Assembly (NCBI GenBank): GCA_041879295.1
Contig: CP047152.1
Location: forward strand, 4,655,501 to 4,719,500
Length of the DNA stretch: 64,000 bases
Direction: 5' to 3'
From: Pseudomonas putida
Lineage (GTDB): Bacteria; Pseudomonadota; Gammaproteobacteria; Pseudomonadales; Pseudomonadaceae
Numbering within the stretch: position 1 is the first letter of the stretch; each line of letters begins with the position of its first letter. Made by a program: the position numbers and the translations under genes. Positions 25,927 through 35,840 of this stretch are shown piece after piece. A model generated the notes under the pieces. It saw only the letters and a list, made by a program, of their open reading frames with translations. It did not search any database and was not told the DNA's origin.

Positions 25927-26937
25927 TTACCAGGTAACGCCAAAGCCCGCGGTATAGCGTGTCTTGTCCAGGTCACTTTCACGCGTGCCGGTGATGATAT
26001 CCTTCTCCGCCTTGAGGTTGAGCGAGGCCCACTCGGTGACCTTGTAGCGCAGGCCAACCTCGGCATCCAGCGAGTAGTCGGCCACGCCACCCAGCGGCTT
26101 GGCGAACTCGCCGTTGGTGAACAGCTGCACGTTCTTGCCGATCAGGTATCGGGTGTAATCCCACTTCACGGCCGCAGAATAGAAATTATCCTTGCCGCCG
26201 TCCTGATACTCGAAGTCAGTACGGTTGATCAGTGAGCCCAGCGAGAACGCGCCCAGTTCATCGTCCCAGAACTGGTAACCCGGGCCGGTACCCACGGTGC
26301 GCTGGCGGGCCAGGTCTTCGATGTGATCGCGCTTGTATTCCGCACGCCCCTGCCAGAACCACTTCTCGGTCATGAAGCGGTCCAGAGCGTACTCGGCGCT
26401 CCAGTTGTCGGTGGTGGTAACGTCGTCCTTGGTCTCGCGGTTGTACTCACCCTCGGCGTTGTGCCGCCAGCGGCCATGGCGGGCAGTGGTCTTGAAGCCC
26501 ACGTCGTAATCGTCGGTGTCGTTCTCGGCGCGCTTGTAGTCCAGCGCCACGTCGACATTGCCTTTCCACACGAAATCCTCGACCAACGGCTTGGGCTTCA
26601 TGATCTGCTCGATGCTGGCCAGCTCCACCGTCTTCGGTGAATCGCCATTGGCCAAGGTCACCTTGCCTGGCTCGGCGGCCTTGAGCGACTTGGCTTTCTC
26701 TCCGCTGTAGGCGTCCTGCTTGACCAGCATCTCCTGATCGCTTTCCAGCGTCTGGACCTGTTTCCAGTCCAGGGCGATTGACCCGCCATAAGGGGTTTCC
26801 AGCAGCAGCTTGCCGCCGTCGAAGACCTTGATCTTGCCACTCAGCCGGTCACCGTTCTTCATCCACACAGTGTCGGCGAACACCGGAGAGGCGCACAGGG
26901 AAACAGCAAGAAGGCACAACAAGGATCTAGAATTCAT
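25927..26937 (-). CDS. DUF481 outer-membrane beta-barrel protein
   Basis: A 336-residue secreted protein. The signal peptide (MNSRSLLCLLAVSLCASPVFA) is cut before Asp22. Residues 22-110 are a periplasmic part starting DTVWMKNGDRLSGKI; from about 120 on, alternating amphipathic strands form a DUF481 barrel ending in FGVTW, where a terminal aromatic residue is typical of BAM-assembled proteins. It resembles the YdiY-type salt-induced outer-membrane proteins. No operon partner is evident. Transport or structural function is unknown. Confidence 0.85.
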   Translation of the reverse strand: MNSRSLLCLLAVSLCASPVFADTVWMKNGDRLSGKIKVFDGGKLLLETPYGGSIALDWKQVQTLESDQEMLVKQDAYSGEKAKSLKAAEPGKVTLANGDSPKTVELASIEQIMKPKPLVEDFVWKGNVDVALDYKRAENDTDDYDVGFKTTARHGRWRHNAEGEYNRETKDDVTTTDNWSAEYALDRFMTEKWFWQGRAEYKRDHIEDLARQRTVGTGPGYQFWDDELGAFSLGSLINRTDFEYQDGGKDNFYSAAVKWDYTRYLIGKNVQLFTNGEFAKPLGGVADYSLDAEVGLRYKVTEWASLNLKAEKDIITGTRESDLDKTRYTAGFGVTW

Positions 26938-27100
26938 AAACAGGCTTTGTTTGCGGACTAAGGTTCGATTTGACGAAAAAGCCGGGCATTATCCAGATAC
27001 CCACGACCAGAGCAAGGACAGACCGGGAGCATGCCGTTGAGTTCAACTCTCATTTGCCGGACCACCGGTCCGGTTTCATCTGCAGCCCAAGGCGGGCGAG

Positions 27101-27454
27101 ATGTCTGATGGATATGAGCACGCCCTTGATTCGGCCGAGGGCCGACGAACGGCGCTGTATTCCGTACTTGGCCAAGTGCCACCTGGCAAGGTGGTGAGCT
27201 ATGGCCAACTGGCCGAGCTGGCTGGGCTTGGCCGTGCGGCGCGCTGGGTTGGGCGCACTCTGGGGCAGTTGCCTGCAGACACTCGTCTGCCTTGGCATCG
27301 GGTGCTCGGCGCGGGTGGCCGGCTGAGCCTGGCGCTGGGTACCCCGTCAGGCGATGAGCAAAGGGCGCGGTTACGCGGGGAAGGTGTGAATGTAAGCAAC
27401 AATCGTGTGGATATGACGCGCCATGGCTGGCGCCCAATGGAGCACAGCGGTTAG
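27101..27454 (+). CDS. atl: alkyltransferase-like protein (Atl/YbaZ)
   Basis: A 117-residue homologue of the DNA-binding domain of O6-alkylguanine-DNA alkyltransferase. The active-site motif PCHR is replaced by PWHR with Trp65 in place of the acceptor Cys, the mark of ATL proteins. The helix-turn-helix with the Arg finger lies in LGRAARWVGRTL. ATL proteins bind O6-alkylguanine, bend DNA and hand the lesion to nucleotide excision repair rather than repairing it themselves. The protein is somewhat longer than E. coli YbaZ at the C terminus. It is divergent from the DUF481 gene and 43 bp upstream of ampG. Confidence 0.88.
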   Translation: MSDGYEHALDSAEGRRTALYSVLGQVPPGKVVSYGQLAELAGLGRAARWVGRTLGQLPADTRLPWHRVLGAGGRLSLALGTPSGDEQRARLRGEGVNVSNNRVDMTRHGWRPMEHSG

Positions 27455-27497
27455 AGTGCGCGCTTTGTTTTCGAAAACTTGAGGCAGATGTTGGCCC

Positions 27498-29045
27498 ATG
27501 CCCCGTAAAACCTGGCGCGCTGCGCTTGCTGCCTATGCCAGCCCGTCAACCTTGGTACTTTTGCTACTCGGTTTCGCCGCCGGCCTGCCGTACATGCTGG
27601 TGTTCTCGACCCTGTCGGTATGGTTGCGCGAAGCCGGCGTTGCCCGTGAAACCATCGGTTATGCCAGCCTGATTGGCTTGGCCTACGCCTTCAAGTGGGT
27701 CTGGTCACCGCTGCTCGACCAATGGCGCCTGCCGTTGCTTGGCGGCCTCGGGCGCCGGCGCTCGTGGCTGCTGTTGTCGCAAGCGCTGGTGGTGATCGGG
27801 CTGGTCGGCATGAGCCTGTGCGACCCGCAACAACACCTCTCCTGGCTGATTGCCATGGCCGTACTGGTGGCCTTCGCCTCGGCTACCCAGGACATCGCTG
27901 TCGACGCCTACCGCCTGGAAATCGCTGACGACCAGCGCCAGGCCGCGCTCGCTGCCAGCTACATGGCCGGCTACCGGGTGGCTGCCTTGCTTGCCACGGC
28001 CGGTGCCCTGTTCTTCGCCGAGTGGTTCGGCTCTACCGGCTTCAGCTACCTGCACAAGGCGTGGGCCGGCACGTACGTGATGTTCGGGGTGATGATGCTG
28101 CCCGCCCTGTTCACCACCTTGGTCATGCGCGAACCGCCAGTGCCCATGCGCACCCAGTTGTCGGCAGCGCGCTACGGGCTGGTGCACCAGATGGCCTCGG
28201 TGTTCGTGCTGATCATCCTGCTGGTCTCGGTACCGGCCAGCTTCACCCAGATGTTCAACACCGGCTGGTCCAGCGTGATCTCCGGTGATGCCACGCCGCT
28301 CGACCTGCTGCTGGAAGACCGCGCCTTCCTGCGCCTGATCCTGTACGTGCTGCTGTCCTGGGCCTGCCTGTCGAGCCTCGGTCGTCGCGGCCTGGCCCCC
28401 GTGCTGACCCCGATCAACGACTTCATCACCCGCTACCGCTGGCAGGCTCTGCTGCTGCTAGGCCTGATCGCCACCTATCGCATGTCGGACACGGTGATGG
28501 GGGTGATGGCCAACGTGTTCTATATCGACATGGGCTTCACCAAGGACCAGATTGCCAGCGTCAGCAAGATCTTCGGTCTGATCATGACCCTGGTCGGCGC
28601 CGGAGTTGGGGGCCTGCTGATCGTACGTTTCGGCATCATGCCCATCCTGTTCATCGGCGGCGTAGCCTCTGCCGGCACCAACATCCTGTTCCTGATGCTG
28701 GCTGACATGGGTCCGAACCTGGAAATGCTGGTGGTGACCATCTCACTGGACAACTTCAGCTCCGGCATGGCTACTTCGGCCTTTGTGGCCTACCTGTCAA
28801 GCCTGACCAATCTGAAGTTCTCGGCGACCCAGTACGCACTGCTCAGTTCGATCATGCTGCTGTTGCCGCGGCTGATCGGCGGGTATTCGGGCGTTATTGT
28901 GGAGAAGTTCGGCTACCACGACTTCTTCCTGATCACTGCTTTGCTGGGTGTGCCTACGCTGATCCTGATCGCCCTGCAGTGGCATCAGGAAGCCGGGCGG
29001 GGAACCCCGGTGGCGGAGGAACACTCCGCAGCTGAGCGGCCCTGA
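27498..29045 (+). CDS. ampG: AmpG muropeptide permease
   Basis: A 515-residue major-facilitator protein with about 14 hydrophobic segments, importing GlcNAc-anhydroMurNAc peptides for wall recycling; its cargo also controls AmpC beta-lactamase through AmpR. Typical AmpG pieces are GFAAGLPYMLVFSTLSVWL, YAFKWVWSPLLDQ and ASATQDIAVDAYRLE. Length agrees with the P. aeruginosa-type permease. It starts at ATG 27498 and ends at a REP array. The functional link to the distant dcw cluster is thematic rather than operonic. Confidence 0.88.
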   Translation: MPRKTWRAALAAYASPSTLVLLLLGFAAGLPYMLVFSTLSVWLREAGVARETIGYASLIGLAYAFKWVWSPLLDQWRLPLLGGLGRRRSWLLLSQALVVIGLVGMSLCDPQQHLSWLIAMAVLVAFASATQDIAVDAYRLEIADDQRQAALAASYMAGYRVAALLATAGALFFAEWFGSTGFSYLHKAWAGTYVMFGVMMLPALFTTLVMREPPVPMRTQLSAARYGLVHQMASVFVLIILLVSVPASFTQMFNTGWSSVISGDATPLDLLLEDRAFLRLILYVLLSWACLSSLGRRGLAPVLTPINDFITRYRWQALLLLGLIATYRMSDTVMGVMANVFYIDMGFTKDQIASVSKIFGLIMTLVGAGVGGLLIVRFGIMPILFIGGVASAGTNILFLMLADMGPNLEMLVVTISLDNFSSGMATSAFVAYLSSLTNLKFSATQYALLSSIMLLLPRLIGGYSGVIVEKFGYHDFFLITALLGVPTLILIALQWHQEAGRGTPVAEEHSAAERP

Positions 29046-29064
29046 AGGTTTGTGTTGCCTGTGC

Positions 29065-29273
29065 AGGCCTCTTCGCGGGTGAACCCGCTCCTACACCGGG
29101 CCGCGTCGCCTTGTAGGAACGGGTTCACCCGCGAAGAGGCCGGGCCGCGTTGCCTTGTAAGAGCGGGTTTACCCGCGCAGAGGCCGGGCCGCGTCGCCTT
29201 GTAGGAACGGGTTTACCCGCGAAGAGGCCGGGCCGCGTTGCCTTGTAGGAGCGGGTTTACCCGCGAAGAGGCC
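29065..29273. repeat. REP cluster with 44-bp tandem array
   Basis: One forward REP copy (29065-29095) faces four reverse copies starting at 29112, 29156, 29200 and 29244, exactly 44 bp apart. Each unit is a 30-base REP (TGTAGGAACGGGTTCACCCG onwards) plus a 14-base spacer GGGCCGCGTYGCCT. The copies differ at few positions. The array fills the gap between the convergent ampG and MdfA-like genes. Confidence 0.93.
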
Positions 29274-29290
29274 GGCACAGGCAATACCGA

Positions 29291-30535
29291 TTATCGAGCT
29301 ACAGCCCCTTCCCCGGGCCGCCCACCCACCACAAACCACAGCGGCCACAGCGCCAACGCCCCTGCTACGCCCGCCGCCAGGGCAAAATGCAGCAAGCTGG
29401 CACCAGCGCCAATCATCGCCAGCAGCGCCCCGCCGAGCCCAAGCAAGGCAATGGTGATCATCCCCAGCATGGCCGAAACCAGCCCCTTGCTCTGTTCACT
29501 GGAGAACAGCGTCATGCGGTACAGCACCGCATTGGCCACGCCTAACCCCAGCGCGTACAGCGACATGCCGGCCACCACACTGGTCACGCTGGGCCAGTAC
29601 CAGGTCGCCAGCACCATCAGGCACAGGCCGGCCAGGTATGGCCAGAGCGCACCACGCACCAAGGCTGGCAGCGGGTAGCGATCAGCAATACGGTTGATGA
29701 TCAGGTTACCGAGGATCAACCCGCCAAACACAGGCAACTGCCACAACGCATACTCCAGGGTACTCAACCCCTCATCATGAATCAGCAGCACCGGCGACAG
29801 ACCGATCCAGCCAATCAGCGGTAAACCGACCAACCCAAGGGCGGCGCTCCCTGCAACGAAGCGGCGGTTGGCCAGCAACTGGCCATAGCCCGCCAACAGT
29901 GGCAGCAGGTGAATCGGCGTGAACGCCAGCCGCGAGCCGTCACGGCGTTCCACACCCAGGGTTTCCGGCATCAGGCGATACAACAGCAGCCAGGCCTGCA
30001 CTGCGCCGATGGCGAACGCCACGAACAGCCAGCGCCAGTCCAGCCATTGCAGCAGCAAGGTGCCCACCAGCGGCCCGAGCAGGGGCGACAGCAAGGCGAT
30101 GTTGGCCAGCAGGGCCATCATGCGTACGGCATCAGCCTCGCTGAAAGCCTCGTTCAGGGCCGGGTAGCTGACAGTGACCACAAAACCCAGGCCAATGCCC
30201 TGCAACAGGCGCAACAGGTTGAACAGGCCGATGTCCTGGACCCAGAAAGTCGCCAGGCACGCCAAGCCAAAGAACGCGCAGCCGACCAGCAGCAGCGGGC
30301 GCCGTCCATAGCGGTCGGCCAGCGGGCCGATCAGCCATTGCAGTACCACGCCCCCCAGCAGGTAAAGGTTGAGGGCATGGGGAATGTACTCAGGGCTGGC
30401 GTCGAGGTCGCCGACCACAATCGGCATGGCCGGCATGACCGCGTCGCTGGCCAGGTAGGTCAGTAGCTCGAACAGGGCCAGCGTCAGGCCGAACAGCAAG
30501 GCGCGCAGAGGGGTGATATACAGCAGTGGTTTCAT
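29291..30535 (-). CDS. MdfA-like multidrug MFS exporter
   Basis: A 414-residue, twelve-segment drug:H+ antiporter of the DHA1 group. The first helix carries Glu23 and Asp31 in LFELLTYLASDAVMPAMP, matching the proton- and cation-binding pair Glu26/Asp34 of MdfA with the same spacing. Motif A is GPLADRYGRRP and motif C-like GLGFVVTVSYPALNEAF follows. Substrates are likely lipophilic cations or chloramphenicol-type compounds but cannot be assigned. It is convergent to ampG across the REP array and is followed upstream by mscS on the same strand, separated by a terminator. Confidence 0.82.
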   Translation of the reverse strand: MKPLLYITPLRALLFGLTLALFELLTYLASDAVMPAMPIVVGDLDASPEYIPHALNLYLLGGVVLQWLIGPLADRYGRRPLLLVGCAFFGLACLATFWVQDIGLFNLLRLLQGIGLGFVVTVSYPALNEAFSEADAVRMMALLANIALLSPLLGPLVGTLLLQWLDWRWLFVAFAIGAVQAWLLLYRLMPETLGVERRDGSRLAFTPIHLLPLLAGYGQLLANRRFVAGSAALGLVGLPLIGWIGLSPVLLIHDEGLSTLEYALWQLPVFGGLILGNLIINRIADRYPLPALVRGALWPYLAGLCLMVLATWYWPSVTSVVAGMSLYALGLGVANAVLYRMTLFSSEQSKGLVSAMLGMITIALLGLGGALLAMIGAGASLLHFALAAGVAGALALWPLWFVVGGRPGEGAVAR

Positions 30536-30620
30536 GATGGCGTATCGGGTGTGGCAGGCGGGGTCAGGCTATATGCCAGAAATGGTCGGAAATTGCTGTG
30601 AACAAGTGTAATCAGGGCAG

Positions 30621-30653
30621 GAAAAAAGTCGGGGCCGCTTTGCGGCCCCGGCT
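30621..30653 (-). terminator. terminator of mscS
   Basis: A 12-bp stem (AGTCGGGGCCGC/GCGGCCCCGGCT, one G-T pair) with six T residues on the minus strand directly after the mscS stop. Confidence 0.88.
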
Positions 30654-30664
30654 TTGACGCGGTC

Positions 30665-31507
30665 TTACTGCGTTGCAGTCTCCTGCACCACGCGAATAAC
30701 CCGCTGCGGAAACGGAATGTCGATCCCTTCGGCCTTCAACCGGTCACGCGCATACTCGTTGAGCATGAACATCACGTCCCAGTAATCGGAGGTCTTGGTC
30801 CACAAGCGCAGCGATACGGTGATCGAGCTGTCGCCCAGCGTCGACACGACCGCCTGCGGTGCCGGGTCTTGCAGAACACGTGGGTCCTTTGCCAGCTCCA
30901 GCAACACATTGCGGGCAGTCTGCAGGTCGGCCTCGTAGTCAACGCCCACATCGAACACCACCTTGCGCGTCGGCTGGCGATTGGTGTTGGTAATGATGCC
31001 GTTGGACAGGCTGCCATTGGGCATGATGACTGTCTTGTTGTCAGCGGTGCGGAGCACGGTGTGGAAGATCTGGATACTGTCGACGGTGCCGGCAACGCCC
31101 TGCGCCTCGATCCAGTCACCGATACGGAACGGGCGGAACATCAGAATCAGCACACCACCGGCGAAGTTCGCCAGGCTGCCCTGCAAGGCCAGGCCGATGG
31201 CCAGGCCTGCGGCACCGATGGCTGCGACGAACGAGGTGGTCTCGATGCCGATCATCGAGGCCACGCTGACCAATAGCAGCACCTTCAGCACGATGTTCGC
31301 CAGAGAGCTGATGAAGCCCTGCAGCGCCAGGTCGGCGTTGCGCAGGCCAACCAGCTTGCCGAGGCGGGCGCTGACCTTGTTGATGATCCACCAGCCAACC
31401 GCCAGGGTCAGCAGTGCCAGCAGCACACGGCTGCCGTATTCCATGATCAAAGGGATCCACGTCTGGGATTGGCGGACGAGCTGATCGACCTCAGCGTTCA
31501 AATCCAT
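30665..31507 (-). CDS. mscS: small-conductance mechanosensitive channel
   Basis: A 280-residue MscS channel that releases osmolytes on hypo-osmotic shock. Three membrane helices are visible near residues 25-50, 65-90 and 95-125; the pore helix has the glycine/alanine pattern AAIGAAGLAIGLALQGSLANFAGG, and the cytosolic vestibule has the beta domain RPFRIGDWIEAQGVAGTV. The start at 31507 lies six bases after AGGAG; the ATG at 31513 is too close to it. Length matches E. coli MscS (286). Confidence 0.93.
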   Translation of the reverse strand: MDLNAEVDQLVRQSQTWIPLIMEYGSRVLLALLTLAVGWWIINKVSARLGKLVGLRNADLALQGFISSLANIVLKVLLLVSVASMIGIETTSFVAAIGAAGLAIGLALQGSLANFAGGVLILMFRPFRIGDWIEAQGVAGTVDSIQIFHTVLRTADNKTVIMPNGSLSNGIITNTNRQPTRKVVFDVGVDYEADLQTARNVLLELAKDPRVLQDPAPQAVVSTLGDSSITVSLRLWTKTSDYWDVMFMLNEYARDRLKAEGIDIPFPQRVIRVVQETATQ

Positions 31508-31622
31508 ATTCATCTCCTGATGCCGAGCGGCAAGTACACGGTAGAACAGGCCGCGCGTGTTATTACGCAACCCCGGCCCCCATGGACATCATTTGGCCAT
31601 CGGGGTTCCGGGCGACCCCACA

Positions 31623-32108
31623 TCAGTCGCGGAAGTTGTTGAACTGCAGCGGCATGTCGAATTCCTTGGTGCGCAGCAGGGCAATGGCTTCCTGCAGGTC
31701 GTCACGCTTCTTGCCGGTTACCCGTACCTGCTCACCCTGGATGGCGGCCTGTACTTTCAACTTGCCATCCTTGATGGTGGCAACGATCTTTTTCGCCAGG
31801 TCCTTGTCGATGCCTTCGCGGAACTTGGCTTCCTGTTTCTTTTCCTTGCCGGAGGCGTACGGGTCCTTGGTTTCCAGGCACTTCACGTCGATCTTGCGCT
31901 TGACCAGCGCCAGGCGCAGGATCTCCAGCATCGCCTCGAGCTGGAACTCTTCCTCGGCGGTGAGCATCACGGTCTGCTCTTTGTCCTTGAACTCGAAGGT
32001 GCCTTTGCCCTTGAGGTCGTAGCGGCGGTCCAGTTCCTTGATGGCGTTGTCGACCGCGTTCTGCACTTCGTGCTTGTCCAGTTCCGATACCACGTCGAAC
32101 GAAGGCAT
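31623..32108 (-). CDS. yajQ: YajQ-family nucleotide-binding protein
   Basis: A 161-residue UPF0234 protein with two ferredoxin-like domains ([20 protein letters not shown] at the start, [20 protein letters not shown] late). In Xanthomonas and Pseudomonas, YajQ homologues bind c-di-GMP and affect transcription and virulence; E. coli YajQ binds nucleotides. An inverted repeat (AGCGCGCTC/GAGCGCGCT around 32129-32158) lies in the leader between yajQ and the divergent panE. Confidence 0.9.
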   Translation of the reverse strand: MPSFDVVSELDKHEVQNAVDNAIKELDRRYDLKGKGTFEFKDKEQTVMLTAEEEFQLEAMLEILRLALVKRKIDVKCLETKDPYASGKEKKQEAKFREGIDKDLAKKIVATIKDGKLKVQAAIQGEQVRVTGKKRDDLQEAIALLRTKEFDMPLQFNNFRD

Positions 32109-32166
32109 GGTTGTTCTCCCAAAATAAAAGCGCGCTCAGGCTGAAGATGGAGCGCGCTGGGTTTGA

Positions 32167-33126
<960 letters not shown>

Positions 33127-33163
33127 CGCGGCCCTTCAACCGGATACGGACATTGCCTTGCCC

Positions 33164-35194
33164 ATGACCTTGCGCCAACGCCTGGAAAACCTCCCGGTCG
33201 GGCAGAAGCTACTGGCGGCCCTGCTGGTACTGCTGGTGACCATCTTGCTGGTGGCCAACCTCACCTTCATCAGCGCCGCCTACTGGATTACCCAGGAAAG
33301 CATGGCGCCGCAGGCGTTGCAGACCATCGGCCGGCTGGTGGCCAATCCACAGCTTGCAGCCCGCGCCGGCGACACCCCGGACACCGCCCGTGCCCTGCTC
33401 AAGGAACTGGACAATTACACACCGCTGCGTGCCGCCGCCGTCTACGGTGGCGATGGGCAGATGCTGGCGCAGTTGCAGCATGGTGAGCCGCTGGCCCTGC
33501 CCAAGCGTTTTCGAAACATCGACGGCTGGCGCCTGATGGAGTTTCGCAGCACTCAGTTGATCCGCATCCCCCGCGATGCCAACCCACCGGCACACTTGCT
33601 GCTGGTAGCCAGCAGCGAACTGCCCATGGCCTTCTACACCGGCACACTCAGCGCCAGCCTGGGTATCCTGGTATTCAGTGTCCTGCTATGGATCGTCATC
33701 GCCCGGCAGATCAAGCGCCTGATCACACAACCGATCAACCAGCTTGAGGAACTCAGCCGCCAGGTTACCCGTGAAGAGAGCTACGCCTTGCGCGCCCAGC
33801 GCGGCAACGACGATGAAATCGGCAGCCTGGCCGAGGCCTTCAACACCATGCTGTCGCGCATCGAGGCCCGCGAGCAGCAGCTCAAGAGCGCCCGCGATGA
33901 ATTCCAGAGCGCCTACGACCAGGCTCAGGGCCTTGCTGAGGAAACCCGCCACACCAACCGCAAGCTGGAACTGGAAGTGCAGGTACGCAGCAAGATCGAG
34001 AAAAAACTCACCGGTTTCCAGAACTACCTCAACAGCATCATCGACTCGATGCCCTCGGCGCTGATTGCCCTCGACGAACAGCTTTACGTGACCCAATGGA
34101 ACCACGAAGCCACGGTGCTTTCCGGCACGCCACTGGACGAGGCACTTAACCAGCCCGTGTTCATTGCTTTCGAACCGCTGAAGCCGTTCCTCCCGCAGCT
34201 GAAGGAGACCGTGGAAAAACATCGAGTGGCGAAGATCGAGCGGGTAACCTGGCCCAAGGGCGACGACCTACGCCACTACGCCCTGACCTTCTACCCACTG
34301 ACCGGCGGCGGTGGGCGCGGCGTGGTCATTCGTATCGACGACATCACCCAGCGTCTGTCATTGGAAGAGATGATGGTGCAGTCGGAAAAAATGCTCTCGG
34401 TCGGTGGCCTGGCTGCCGGCATGGCGCATGAAATCAACAACCCGCTGGGCGCTATCCTGCACAACGTGCAGAACATTCGCCGGCGCCTGTCGTCCGACCT
34501 GCCGCGCAACCAGGAACAGGCCGAAGAGCTGGGCATCGACCTGGCCACGATCAACCGCTATCTGGACAGCCGCGAGGTGCCGCAACTGCTCGACGGCATT
34601 CAGCAGGCCGGAGCCCGGGCGGCGAAGATCGTCACCCACATGCTCAGCTTCAGCCGCCGCAGCGACCGCCAACTGGTGCCATGTGAGCTGCCGGCACTGA
34701 TCGATCAGGCCCTTGAAATTGCCGGCAATGACTTCGACCTGGCCATCGGCTTCGACTTCAAGGGTCAAGCCATCGTGCGCCAGTTCGACCCCAACCTGGG
34801 GCCGGTGCCCTGCACCGCCAACGAGCTGGAACAAGTACTGCTCAACTTGCTGAAGAATGCGGCCCAAGCCATCCACCAGCGCCCGCAACCCAGCGAGCCC
34901 GGGCGCATCACACTGCGCACCCGGCTGAACCCGCCGTGGGCGGAAATCCAGGTCGAGGACAATGGCGTCGGCATGCCCGAGGCAGTGCGCAAGCGCACCT
35001 TCGAGCCGTTCTTCACCACCAAGGAAATCGGCCAGGGCACCGGGCTGGGCCTGTCAGTCTCGTACTTCATCATCACCAACAACCACAAGGGGCAGATGGA
35101 AGTGCAATCCACGCCAGGCCAAGGCACCTGCTTTACCCTGCGCCTGCCCCTCAGCCAGCCGGCAGCGGCGGTGCCGGCCAGAACGGAGCAATGA
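33164..35194 (+). CDS. orphan membrane sensor histidine kinase with PAS domain
   Basis: A 676-residue kinase. Membrane helices at about 18-40 and 160-182 bracket a 115-residue periplasmic sensor; then HAMP (183-235), a coiled coil (235-285), PAS (285-395), the HisKA domain with His422 in AAGMAHEINNPLGA, and an HATPase with N box NLLKNAAQAI, G1 EDNGVGMP and G2 TGLGLSVS. All catalytic motifs are intact. No response regulator gene is adjacent. It ends one base before the adenosyltransferase gene. The ribosome-binding site at 33164 is weak. The stimulus is unknown. Confidence 0.88.
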   Translation: MTLRQRLENLPVGQKLLAALLVLLVTILLVANLTFISAAYWITQESMAPQALQTIGRLVANPQLAARAGDTPDTARALLKELDNYTPLRAAAVYGGDGQMLAQLQHGEPLALPKRFRNIDGWRLMEFRSTQLIRIPRDANPPAHLLLVASSELPMAFYTGTLSASLGILVFSVLLWIVIARQIKRLITQPINQLEELSRQVTREESYALRAQRGNDDEIGSLAEAFNTMLSRIEAREQQLKSARDEFQSAYDQAQGLAEETRHTNRKLELEVQVRSKIEKKLTGFQNYLNSIIDSMPSALIALDEQLYVTQWNHEATVLSGTPLDEALNQPVFIAFEPLKPFLPQLKETVEKHRVAKIERVTWPKGDDLRHYALTFYPLTGGGGRGVVIRIDDITQRLSLEEMMVQSEKMLSVGGLAAGMAHEINNPLGAILHNVQNIRRRLSSDLPRNQEQAEELGIDLATINRYLDSREVPQLLDGIQQAGARAAKIVTHMLSFSRRSDRQLVPCELPALIDQALEIAGNDFDLAIGFDFKGQAIVRQFDPNLGPVPCTANELEQVLLNLLKNAAQAIHQRPQPSEPGRITLRTRLNPPWAEIQVEDNGVGMPEAVRKRTFEPFFTTKEIGQGTGLGLSVSYFIITNNHKGQMEVQSTPGQGTCFTLRLPLSQPAAAVPARTEQ

Positions 35195-35195
35195 C

Positions 35196-35762
35196 ATGGG
35201 CTACCGCCTTTCGAAGATCTATACCCGCACCGGCGACAAAGGCGAAACCGGCCTCGGCGACGGCCGTCGGGTGCCCAAGGACCACCCGCGGATCGAAGCG
35301 ATTGGCGAGGTGGACAGCCTGAACAGCCAGTTGGGGTTGCTGCTGGCGGGGCTTGCCGAGCACGGGCTGAATGAAGTGACCGAGGTGCTGGCGCCGTGTC
35401 AGCACCGCTTGTTCGACCTGGGTGGCGAGCTGGCGATGCCCAGTTACCAGGCGTTGAACCTGGCGGAAGTGGAACGCCTGGAGGCGGCCATCGATGTGTG
35501 GAACGAAGAGCTGGGGCCGCTGAAGAACTTCATTCTGCCCAGTGGTTCGGCGCTGGTGGCGCAGGCGCATGTGTGCCGCAGCCTGGCGCGCAGTGCAGAG
35601 CGCCGGTGCCAGCAGTTGAATGCCATGGAGCCGCTGGAAGGCGTTGGGATGACATATATCAACCGGCTTTCCGATCTATTGTTCGTGGCGGCGCGGATCA
35701 TCGGGCGGCGCCAAGGGGTGGCTGAGGTTTTGTGGCAGCCCGCCGAGAAACCCCAAGGCTGA
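35196..35762 (+). CDS. pduO: PduO-type ATP:cob(I)alamin adenosyltransferase
   Basis: A 188-residue enzyme that transfers adenosyl from ATP to cob(I)alamin to form coenzyme B12. N-terminal KIYTRTGDKGETGLGDG is the ATP-binding loop of the PduO family, and RSLARSAERR with NRLSDLLFVAAR holds the conserved Arg/Asp residues at the subunit interface. Its ATG at 35196 has GGAG eight bases upstream, inside the end of the sensor-kinase gene, so both are translated together. No other B12 genes are nearby. Confidence 0.9.
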   Translation: MGYRLSKIYTRTGDKGETGLGDGRRVPKDHPRIEAIGEVDSLNSQLGLLLAGLAEHGLNEVTEVLAPCQHRLFDLGGELAMPSYQALNLAEVERLEAAIDVWNEELGPLKNFILPSGSALVAQAHVCRSLARSAERRCQQLNAMEPLEGVGMTYINRLSDLLFVAARIIGRRQGVAEVLWQPAEKPQG

Positions 35763-35770
35763 TACTTCTG

Positions 35771-35810
35771 GGGCTGCTTTGCAGCCCATTCGCGGGCTTG
35801 CCCGCGAATG
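35771..35810. repeat. pair of short hairpins after pduO
   Basis: GGGCTGC/GCAGCCC (35771-35787) is followed by the 11-bp stem CATTCGCGGGC/GCCCGCGAATG (35787-35810) and GC-rich GGGCCCCGCAGCGGCCCC. These REP-like hairpins separate the convergent pduO and Nudix genes. No T-run is present. Confidence 0.75.
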
Positions 35811-35840
35811 GGCCCCGCAGCGGCCCCTGTTACAGGGGAC

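Noticed and set aside
29065..29273. CRISPR-like regular repeat spacing
   Set aside because: The spacers are identical rather than unique, units are REP palindromes, and no cas genes are present.
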